A model generated the notes under the pieces. That model was not told the origin of the DNA, did not search any database, and was given only the letters and a program-made list of their open reading frames with translations. A stretch of DNA of 64,000 bases from Mesorhizobium mediterraneum (lineage in GTDB: Bacteria; Pseudomonadota; Alphaproteobacteria; Rhizobiales; Rhizobiaceae): NCBI RefSeq assembly GCF_002284565.1, contig NZ_NPKI01000012.1, positions 186,001 to 250,000 of the forward strand, in the 5' to 3' direction. Positions 8,551-15,495 of this stretch are shown here, piece after piece (position 1 is the stretch's first letter; each line of letters starts with the position of its first letter). A program made the position numbers and the translations under genes.

Positions 8551-9465
8551 ATGTTCAGGCTCGCGCATATTTCCGATATCCATCTGGGACCGCTCCCCGG
8601 TGTAACCTATCGCGATCTCGCCTCCAAGCGGGTGGTCGGTTACGTCAACTGGCAGCGCAACCGCCGCCGCCACATGCGCGATGCCGTCATCGACACCATC
8701 GTCGCCGATATCAAGGCGAGCGCACCGGATCACCTTGCGGTCACCGGCGATCTGGTCAATCTGGCGCTCGACGGTGAGATCGAGATGGGCAAGCACTGGC
8801 TGGAGACGCTGGGTTCTCCCGATGATGTGTCGGTCGTTCCGGGAAACCACGACGCCTATGTGCCTGGCGCCTTCGACAAGGCCTGCCGGTCGTGGACGGC
8901 GTGGATGACCGGCGACGGCGTCAATACGCCGGTAGACCGCGACGCCTTTCCCTATCTGCGCGTGCGTGGCAACGTCGCGCTGATCGGTGTGACGACGGCG
9001 CGGGCCACGGCTCCGTTCATGGCCAACGGCTTCTTTCTGGAGGATCAGGCGGAAAGGCTGCGCGTAGTGCTCGATGCCACCGCCAAGCGCGGGCTGTTCC
9101 GGGTGATCATGATCCACCATCCGCCGGTGCGCGGCGCCGTTTCGCAGCCCAAGCGGCTGTTTGGCATTGCCCGCTTCCACAAGCTCGTTCAGCGGCACGG
9201 GGCCGAGCTTGTGCTGCACGGCCACTCGCACGAGCCGACGCTGTTCTTCATCGGCGGGCGCGGCGCCAAAATTCCGGTGGTCGGCGTCGCCGCCGCAGGG
9301 CAGGCGCCAGGCGGCAGGCACCCAGCGGCGCAATATAATCTGTTGGAGATCGATGGCGAAAAGGACAACTGGCGGATCAGGCTGACGCGACGCGGCCTGA
9401 CCGGCCCGGCCATCCCGCCTTCCGACCTGGAGATTCTGGAACTTGGCGCGAACGCTATGGCCTGA
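8551..9465 (+). CDS. Calcineurin-like metallophosphoesterase
   Basis: A 304-residue dimetal phosphoesterase. The five metal motifs are in order: HISDIHLG (D-x-H), AVTGDLVN (GD), PGNHDAY (GNHD), MIHHPPV and LHGHSHEP (GHxH). This class cleaves phosphomonoesters or diesters; the substrate here is unknown. A GTG at 8515 would extend it by 12 residues, but the ATG at 8551 begins with MFRLAHISDIHLG, the normal family N terminus, and follows AGGGAGG closely. The stop overlaps the next minus-strand gene by 11 bases. Confidence 0.88.
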   Translation: MFRLAHISDIHLGPLPGVTYRDLASKRVVGYVNWQRNRRRHMRDAVIDTIVADIKASAPDHLAVTGDLVNLALDGEIEMGKHWLETLGSPDDVSVVPGNHDAYVPGAFDKACRSWTAWMTGDGVNTPVDRDAFPYLRVRGNVALIGVTTARATAPFMANGFFLEDQAERLRVVLDATAKRGLFRVIMIHHPPVRGAVSQPKRLFGIARFHKLVQRHGAELVLHGHSHEPTLFFIGGRGAKIPVVGVAAAGQAPGGRHPAAQYNLLEIDGEKDNWRIRLTRRGLTGPAIPPSDLEILELGANAMA

Positions 9466-10078
9466 AGCTCAGTCCCATCGCAACGAGGCGGTCCCAGAAC
9501 AACACGATCGATACAGCCAGTCCGACCAAGGCGCCGGCGGCGATCAGGCCGAGACCGGAGAGGAAGGCCGACCAACCCTTGCCGCGGCGGACGGATTGCA
9601 GCGGCGGCTCGGCTTCAGGGACCAAGGCACGTTTCAGTCCGGCGACAGCCTGCTCGACCCCGCCTTCCATCATTCTCTGGCGTTCGACGACACGCTCCGC
9701 GACGTAGCGCGTCACCTGATCGGCAACCGGTTTCATCTCGGTCGATTCGGCGAGCACCACGCGGCCGATGCGCGTATCCCTGAGGAAGCGATAGGTGCGG
9801 CGGTCGCGTCCCATGGCGACATGGCTGACGGCGTCGATCCACAGGCGCGGCTGCAGCCCGGACGAGACGGCGAAGTCGAAATTGTCCATGTCGGCGGGCA
9901 CGTCGGCAAAGATGGGCGCGAGTTCGGCGGCAAGCAAATCGAGCCGCATGCGATGCGCCTCGCGCATGTCGACCACGACGTCGTCGCGGTCGGCGAAGGC
10001 GTTCTTCACGTCGCGGATGGCATCGGACAGTTTTCGCGACTGATCGATCTGTGTGATGTTCTCGCCTGCGTCCTTCAT
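9455..10078 (-). CDS. Conserved hypothetical protein with C-terminal membrane anchor
   Basis: A 207-residue protein. Residues 1-170 are charged and soluble, with regular helices and no known motif. A single hydrophobic stretch near the end (about 174-198, SGLGLIAAGALVGLAVSIVLF) should place it in the inner membrane with the large part in the cytoplasm. It belongs to the unnamed hypothetical proteins found widely in Rhizobiales. Its 3' end overlaps the phosphoesterase gene tail to tail. Confidence 0.7.
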   Translation of the reverse strand: MKDAGENITQIDQSRKLSDAIRDVKNAFADRDDVVVDMREAHRMRLDLLAAELAPIFADVPADMDNFDFAVSSGLQPRLWIDAVSHVAMGRDRRTYRFLRDTRIGRVVLAESTEMKPVADQVTRYVAERVVERQRMMEGGVEQAVAGLKRALVPEAEPPLQSVRRGKGWSAFLSGLGLIAAGALVGLAVSIVLFWDRLVAMGLSFRP

Positions 10079-10161
10079 CGGCGTTGCCTCGCGGGTTTGG
10101 TTAACATCGAATTAACACAGCCGTTGGCAAAATGCACTTGTGTGATCGATAGGCGTCTAAA

Positions 10162-10260
10162 GCGCGTCGCGTCTGAAAGGGTTCATGCGACGCGCATTAA
10201 AGTCCTGTTTTTATGCATGTCGTTATCCCAAAACCGCAACGCACTTTTGGGCGACATGCA
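10162..10260. repeat. Palindromic intergenic repeat with two hairpins
   Basis: First hairpin: GCGCGTCGC (10162-10170) pairs with GCGACGCGC (10187-10195). Second: TGCATGTCG (10214-10222) pairs with CGACATGCA (10252-10260), with inner CCCAAAA/TTTTGGG arms (10228-10234, 10245-10251). The core GTTATCCCAAAACCGC next to ACTTTTGGGCGACATGC is a dispersed element I recognise from many rhizobial intergenic regions. It occupies most of the gap between two minus-strand genes. Confidence 0.75.
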
Positions 10261-10306
10261 TTGAGCGGACAAACCAGGCTGGAAGCCGCGCTTTGGCAGG
10301 GGCGGA

Positions 10307-11110
10307 TCAGTTCGCCGCGGCGGCGGATTTCGGACGAAACGGCCTGCTGCGGCGTTTCATATTGCGGCGGACGATCTCGGCGATCAGGCCGGGCGCTTCC
10401 TCGATCAGCATATGGCCAGCCTCCAACACGTGGTGCAGGTGGAAATGCGTCGGCATACCGTCTGCCTGGGTGAAGGGCAGCACCGCGTCATCTATCCCCC
10501 AAACCACCATCACCGGCATATCAAGCGTTTCGAGCCGTTCGCGCGGGATGACGCCCTGCCGATCGCCCCTGGTCATGGCTGCAGCGATGTCGACAAGTTT
10601 CTGCAACTGGCCGGGACGGGCACGCATTTCGCCAAGAACATCCACGATGCGCTCCGAGGGCAGGCTTTGCGGTCCGGACATGGCGGCGAGGCAGGCGCGG
10701 ACTTCACTCTTGCCGGCAGCGGCGGCATAACGGCGCAACAGCGGCCCATTGATCTCAGTCCCAAAACCGCCCGGCGCCAGAAGCGTCAGCGACGCTATCC
10801 TTTCGGGTTCGGCCAATGCCATCAGCACTGCCGCCGCTCCGCCCATAGAATGGCCGACGAGATGCACCCTCTTAATTCTGCGCGCGGCGAGATCCGCAAG
10901 AACGGCCCGAGCGGCCGCCTTGGCCGGACCGCCACCCGGGAAATCGAGGGATAGCCCATGGCCCGGAAGATCGTAGGCCAGCGTCCGTGAACCAAACGCC
11001 AGTGTCGAAATCACCTCGTGCCAGTCGTCGTGGCAGCCGCCGAAGCCATGCAGGAAGACAACTGTCCTCGGGCCGGCGCCCCGTTCGGCAGTGTAAAGGG
11101 ATGAAATCAT
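10307..11110 (-). CDS. Alpha/beta hydrolase
   Basis: A 267-residue serine hydrolase fold. The oxyanion stretch LHGFGG (20-25), nucleophile elbow GHSMGG (Ser88), acid WGIDDAVLP (Asp207 or Asp208) and EAGHMLIEEAP (His233) form a complete catalytic triad. The order and spacing resemble hydrolases that sit with acetoin or dihydrolipoamide genes, but no such genes are here. The C terminus is strongly basic (MKRRSRPFRPKS). Substrate unknown. It is separated from the next upstream gene by 99 bases. Confidence 0.87.
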   Translation of the reverse strand: MISSLYTAERGAGPRTVVFLHGFGGCHDDWHEVISTLAFGSRTLAYDLPGHGLSLDFPGGGPAKAAARAVLADLAARRIKRVHLVGHSMGGAAAVLMALAEPERIASLTLLAPGGFGTEINGPLLRRYAAAAGKSEVRACLAAMSGPQSLPSERIVDVLGEMRARPGQLQKLVDIAAAMTRGDRQGVIPRERLETLDMPVMVVWGIDDAVLPFTQADGMPTHFHLHHVLEAGHMLIEEAPGLIAEIVRRNMKRRSRPFRPKSAAAAN

Positions 11111-11209
11111 GAAAATTTATGGTTTTTATGCGAATTGCGAATTGTGGCTGGATTGCGCCTTGTCTAAGACGATGGCCAGTAAAATTTTTGCGATCTGCCG
11201 TGCAATTTT

Positions 11210-12988
11210 CTAGCTGGCGTTGCCGAGCCCGGCGGCACGCAAGGCCTCGACCAGCCGATCGGTCAGATCGGCGGGGTATCGCCTCTCGACAAAGGTCGCG
11301 CGCGGATCGGCAGCGAATTTCGGGAATTTGACAGTCATCTGGTTCACGAGTTCGTGCGCCAGTTGATCGCGGCCGGCTGCCTTCGCGCCGATCAGCCGCG
11401 CAGCCAGATAGTGCGATTTCGTCGGCGTCGCTTGTAACGCCTCGCTGGCAAGCGCGGCCTTGTTCATATCGCCCGTCATGAACTGGCCGACGAAAAGCCC
11501 GTAGTCCCACCAGGTCGGATGGGCGCTGGAGGTTTCGGCGGCGTGCGCAAGGATCGGTGTTCCCTCCCTGTACCTACCGGCGAAAATCAGCCCATAGGCG
11601 TAAGCTGCCGCCATGCTGAGATCGTAAGGGTTGAGTTCGTAGGCCTTATGCATCCAGCGGATCGATTCCTCCGAATTGCCGAGGCGGGAATTGAGATAGC
11701 CATAGGCACGGTGCGCATAAGGGCTGGTCGGCCCCATCTGCACGGCGCGACGGGCAAGCGACAGCGCCTGTTCGATCGTTGCACCGGCTGGATAGGCGTA
11801 GTGATCTGTCGCCGTCTCGAGATGCAGGGCCGCGAGTTCCGAATAGACGAGCGACGATTTCGCATCCCGATTGACCAGGTTTTCGAGACAGCGATAGGCA
11901 GCCTCATGGGTTTTGGCGCCCTGGTCGAGATAGTACTTGTCGTTGAGCAGCAGACATTCCGTCAGGCCGGTTTGAAGGCCGCTCTGTTCGATATAGTTGT
12001 AGATCGTGCCCGAGGCGGGAATGGCCGAACTCAAAATGCCGGCGACACTGTCCTCGACGGTGGTGGGTGTGCTGTCGGCGGCAGTCAAATTGCGTGACAG
12101 CAGGACCCGTCCGGTCGCCACGCTTTGAAGCTCCAGGGTGACATCGCCTGCCGTTGGTCCCTGCAAGACATCGAATACGAAGCTGATTGCATCGGTGACC
12201 GGATCGGGCGGGCCGTCGGCGTCCCGACCGATGAAGTTGACCGTATCGAAGCCGCTGAGGCCGGCGCGCAGCGATGCCGCGACGCGGGCAGCCTCGGCGC
12301 TGTCGGCTTTCACTGCAATGTAGACGAGCGGAAGGGTTTCAATCGGAGCCCATGGCGCAATGCTGCCGGTTGCCACTGCGTTTTCGATCGTCGACGCGGT
12401 ATCGCTTCCCGCCAGCAATGCGCCGCTTCCCTGACGAAGGATCAGCACTCCCAGCATGGCGATGACCAGAGCGATCGCCAACCAGAAGAACTGGAGATGG
12501 CGCAGCAGCGAGGGCGCCGGCTCGCGAACGACAGGGGACATCAACGATGCGGCACGATCGGCCATACCTGGTTCTTCGAGCGATCCCGACAAGGTGGCCG
12601 CCGCCTCGGCGTGTTCCTCCGGCGCCGGCTCGACCGGCAGGCGGATCGCGTTGAGTTCATAGGATGGAACATAGCCGCCACGCGGAATGGCGATGCGGAT
12701 CGGCTCGGCAACACCCTCATTGGCGAAGTAATGCTGCAGAAGCTCGCGGAGCCTGCCCGCCTGCACCCGCACGACGGCGTCGGTCGACGGATCGAAATCG
12801 CCGTCCTTGCCGAAAACATCCATCGCGATGGAAAAGCCCTTGAGCTTGTCGGCTTCGCCTGCCTGCTCGCGCTCGACCAGATAGCGAAGCAGTTTACGCG
12901 CTCGCTCGGATCGTCCGAACGTTTCGCTGGCTAGCAATCGTTCCAACGTCTCGCGCACTGCGGGGGCGGCAGGCGTGGCATGCTGCAA
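11210..12988 (-). CDS. Membrane-bound protein with DNA-binding-like N-terminal domain and TPR tail
   Basis: A 592-residue protein. Residues about 8-110 form a conserved small domain (SERARKLLRYLVEREQAGE, then DFDPSTDAVVRVQAGRLRE and IPRGGYVPSYE) that resembles the head domain of proteins often loosely labelled adenylate cyclase or transcriptional regulator in rhizobia. A single membrane span lies at about 166-184. The C-terminal 250 residues carry tetratricopeptide-like helices. No cyclase active site is present. The start is a TTG with AAAGGA seven bases upstream; the frame is open to 13027. A membrane-tethered regulator is inference. Confidence 0.72.
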   Translation of the reverse strand: MQHATPAAPAVRETLERLLASETFGRSERARKLLRYLVEREQAGEADKLKGFSIAMDVFGKDGDFDPSTDAVVRVQAGRLRELLQHYFANEGVAEPIRIAIPRGGYVPSYELNAIRLPVEPAPEEHAEAAATLSGSLEEPGMADRAASLMSPVVREPAPSLLRHLQFFWLAIALVIAMLGVLILRQGSGALLAGSDTASTIENAVATGSIAPWAPIETLPLVYIAVKADSAEAARVAASLRAGLSGFDTVNFIGRDADGPPDPVTDAISFVFDVLQGPTAGDVTLELQSVATGRVLLSRNLTAADSTPTTVEDSVAGILSSAIPASGTIYNYIEQSGLQTGLTECLLLNDKYYLDQGAKTHEAAYRCLENLVNRDAKSSLVYSELAALHLETATDHYAYPAGATIEQALSLARRAVQMGPTSPYAHRAYGYLNSRLGNSEESIRWMHKAYELNPYDLSMAAAYAYGLIFAGRYREGTPILAHAAETSSAHPTWWDYGLFVGQFMTGDMNKAALASEALQATPTKSHYLAARLIGAKAAGRDQLAHELVNQMTVKFPKFAADPRATFVERRYPADLTDRLVEALRAAGLGNAS

Positions 12989-13122
12989 GTGTCGATCCTT
13001 TCGAAGTCGGCACAGGTTAAGACGCAATCATATAGAGCCTGCACTGCCATACAAGCATGCATCCATTATGCGATCGCGTACCCCACCGGATAATTCTCCG
13101 ATGGTTAATGGTGCGAAAGACC

Positions 13123-13158
13123 GGAGCAAGATGATACCATCTTGGTTCATCTTGCTCC
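13123..13158. other. 12-bp perfect inverted repeat between leuA and the TPR gene
   Basis: GGAGCAAGATGA (13123-13134) pairs perfectly with TCATCTTGCTCC (13147-13158) around a 12-base loop. It sits 35 bases upstream of the TPR gene's first possible start side and just after the leuA stop on the minus strand. It could end leuA transcription or be an operator; no T-run is attached. Confidence 0.45.
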
Positions 13159-13181
13159 AGCTGTGAGCTTTCGACGCTTGT

Positions 13182-14942
13182 CTAGTCGACCTTTCGGCCG
13201 ATGATGCGGTTGGCGGCGGAAACCACGGCTTCCAGCGAAGCGGCCACGATGTTGGTGTTGATGCCGGCGCCGAACAGCTTGCCGTCGGGGTGCTCCATCT
13301 CGACATAGGAGATGGCCGAGGCATTCGAGCCGCGCTGCATGGAGTGCTCCGAATAGTCGAGCACCGACATCGGCACGCCGACATGGCGCGACAGCGCGTC
13401 GACGAAGCCGTCGATCGGCCCAGTCCCGGAGCCTGATATCGTCACCTCCTTGCCGCTGTCGAGGATGACCGCCTCTACCGCACGCCGGCCCTTGGTCTCG
13501 ATGTCCGGATAGGTGTGGTGGTCGAGGAACTTCAGCCGCGCGCCGGGCTGGTCGACATAGGTGTCGAGAAAGCGCTCGTAGATGCGCTTGACCGGCACCT
13601 CCTTGCCTTCGGCGTCGGTGATCGCCTGGATCGCCTGGCTGAACTCGATCTGCAGGTTGCGCGGCAGGTTGAGGCCGTAGTCCGCCTGCAGCACATAGGC
13701 TATGCCGCCCTTGCCGGACTGCGAGTTGATGCGGATGATCGCCTCGTAGTTGCGCCCGACATCGGCCGGGTCGATCGGCAGATAGGGCACTTCCCAGTAC
13801 GGTGTGTTGGCCTTGCGCAACGCCTTCATGCCCTTGTTGATGGCATCCTGGTGCGAGCCGGAAAACGCCGTGTAGACGAGCTCGCCGACATAGGGATGAC
13901 GCTCGGGGATCTTCAACTGGTTCGAATATTCGTAGACGTCCTTCATCCGGTTGATGTCGGAGCAATCGAGCTTGGGATCGACGCCTTGCGTGTACATGTT
14001 GAGCGCCAGGGTGACGATGTCGACATTGCCGGTGCGTTCGCCATTGCCGAACAGCGTGCCTTCGACGCGGTCCGCGCCCGCCATCAGGCCGAGTTCTGTG
14101 GTGGCGATGCCGGTGCCGCGGTCGTTGTGCGGATGCAGCGAAATGAGCAGGTTCTCGCGGTTGTCGAGGTTGCGACACATCCATTCGATACGATCGGCAT
14201 AGATGTTGGGTGTCGACATCTCGACCGTGGACGGCAGGTTGATGATCAGCTTGTTTTCTGCCGTCGGCTTCACGATCTCGGTGACGGCGTTGCAGATTTC
14301 CAGCGCCACTTCGAGCTCGGTGCCGGTAAAACTCTCCGGCGAATATTCGAAACGGTAGCCGCCGCCAGCCTTGGCCGCCATGTCGGTGATCATCTTGGCC
14401 GCATCAGTGGCGATCCGCCTGATGCCGGCGACATCCTTCTCGAAGACGACGCGGCGCTGCAATTCGCTGGTCGAATTGTAGAAATGCACGATCGGGTTGG
14501 TGGCGCCCTGCAGCGCCTCGAAGGTGCGGGTGATCAGTTCCGGCCGGCACTGCACCAGCACCTGCAGCGAGACGTCGGCTGATACATTGCCCTCTTCGAT
14601 GCACCAGCGGGCAAAATCGAAATCGGTCTGCGAGGCCGACGGGAAGCCGATCTCGATTTCCTTGAAGCCCATGTCGAGGAGCAGGGCGAACATGCGCGCC
14701 TTGCGCTCGTGGCCCATCGGGTCGATCAGTGCCTGATTGCCGTCGCGCAGGTCGACCGAGCACCAGATCGGCGCCTTGTCGATGACCTTCGACGGCCAAA
14801 TCCGGTCGGTGAGGCCGACGGTCGGGTAAGGTTGGTATTTCCGGGCTGCCTCTGGCATGCCCCGGGCTGCCTCTGGCATGGCCTCTGCGGCATGCTTGCC
14901 GACCTCCCCACTATCTGCGTGGATTTCTTCTCGTGCGTTCAT
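13182..14942 (-). CDS. leuA: 2-isopropylmalate synthase
   Basis: A 586-residue enzyme that condenses acetyl-CoA with 2-oxoisovalerate in the first committed step of leucine synthesis. The TIM barrel holds DLRDGNQ (64-70, catalytic Arg and Asp), the metal site HPHND (270-274) and GNGERTGN. The C-terminal regulatory domain (about 440-586) contains GSGTGPIDGFVDAL and should bind leucine. Length fits the long LeuA type. The N terminus carries a 7-residue tandem duplication (MPEAARG/MPEAARK). A Leu-rich leader peptide gene lies 157 bases upstream, so expression is probably attenuated by leucyl-tRNA supply. Confidence 0.95.
   Translation of the reverse strand: MNAREEIHADSGEVGKHAAEAMPEAARGMPEAARKYQPYPTVGLTDRIWPSKVIDKAPIWCSVDLRDGNQALIDPMGHERKARMFALLLDMGFKEIEIGFPSASQTDFDFARWCIEEGNVSADVSLQVLVQCRPELITRTFEALQGATNPIVHFYNSTSELQRRVVFEKDVAGIRRIATDAAKMITDMAAKAGGGYRFEYSPESFTGTELEVALEICNAVTEIVKPTAENKLIINLPSTVEMSTPNIYADRIEWMCRNLDNRENLLISLHPHNDRGTGIATTELGLMAGADRVEGTLFGNGERTGNVDIVTLALNMYTQGVDPKLDCSDINRMKDVYEYSNQLKIPERHPYVGELVYTAFSGSHQDAINKGMKALRKANTPYWEVPYLPIDPADVGRNYEAIIRINSQSGKGGIAYVLQADYGLNLPRNLQIEFSQAIQAITDAEGKEVPVKRIYERFLDTYVDQPGARLKFLDHHTYPDIETKGRRAVEAVILDSGKEVTISGSGTGPIDGFVDALSRHVGVPMSVLDYSEHSMQRGSNASAISYVEMEHPDGKLFGAGINTNIVAASLEAVVSAANRIIGRKVD
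14841..14880. repeat. 21-bp tandem duplication inside leuA
   Basis: A 19-base block (CCGGGCTGCCTCTGGCATG) occurs at 14841-14859 and 14862-14880, a 21-bp period that keeps the frame. It doubles seven residues in the unconserved N terminus of LeuA and looks recent because the copies are identical. Confidence 0.7.
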
Positions 14943-15055
14943 TGTCGTCTCTCCCGGCGGCTCGCGGGATCCGCCTTCAGACGGATTTGGTGCCGAGCGG
15001 CGCCTTTATCAGATGTTCATTCGCTTGATGTGACTTGCCAATTTTGAGACTGGCC

Positions 15056-15100
15056 AAGGAGCGTGCGCGTTAGCGGCGGTTCGACCGCCGGGCGCTCCTT
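15056..15100 (-). promoter_or_regulatory. leuA leader hairpin (candidate attenuator)
   Basis: A nested hairpin between the leader peptide and leuA. The outer stem is AAGGAGCG (15056-15063) with CGCTCCTT (15093-15100). The inner stem is CGGCGGT (15074-15080) with ACCGCCG (15084-15090). The outer stem reaches into the leader stop codon, so ribosome position on the leader would decide whether it forms. There is no clear T-run after it, so a classic intrinsic terminator is not evident here. Confidence 0.5.
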
Positions 15101-15219
15101 CAGCGAACCCGGCGATCGCCGATAAGGCCGAGAAGCAGCAGGGTGGAAGCAAGCGCGCGCACAGTCTCGCCAGCAAAGCCGGTCTGACGGGAAGCGACGG
15201 AGCTGGCGCGGTTGGTCAT
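15100..15219 (-). CDS. Leucine-rich leader peptide of leuA (candidate leuL)
   Basis: A 39-codon reading frame, too short for ordinary gene calling, upstream of leuA on the same strand. It begins MTNRASSV, contains ALASTLLLLGLIGD with four consecutive Leu codons (CTG CTG CTT CTC) and a fifth shortly after, and ends RRVR. A run of the end-product amino acid before a biosynthetic gene and followed by a strong hairpin is the mark of a ribosome-mediated attenuator. The ATG follows a TATATG-like -10 by about ten bases. Its role is inferred from position and codons; I know of leuA attenuators being predicted in alphaproteobacteria. Confidence 0.65.
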   Translation of the reverse strand: MTNRASSVASRQTGFAGETVRALASTLLLLGLIGDRRVR

Positions 15220-15495
15220 GGTGGTTCTCATATAGGAGCGGCCAAGGAGAGGCAAGTGGGCGGCGTCCAGTGGGCAGCGTCCTGGCGTGCTCCGCCGTCA
15301 CCAAAGAGATCACGGCGTGCTGCCTGCGTGTCCAGGGCGAATGTTTCGCCGTCAACACGTGCCGAGGCATTTGTCGAAGTCGACGGTTCCGAAGACCGGA
15401 ATCCGCTCGCCACGGGGGAGATCATCGACATTACCTGGCTTTATCGGCACGGGCGCGAGGCCGGCACTGCAGGACTGCGCCGGCGACGACGGACA
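15220..15495. other. leu leader promoter region and 3' flank of the receptor gene
   Basis: 276 bases between the siderophore receptor stop and the leader peptide. Bases 15229-15256 read on the minus strand as CTTGCC, 16 bases, TATATG, a plausible promoter for the leu leader. The remaining 240 bases show no gene, repeat or terminator that I can support. Confidence 0.4.
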
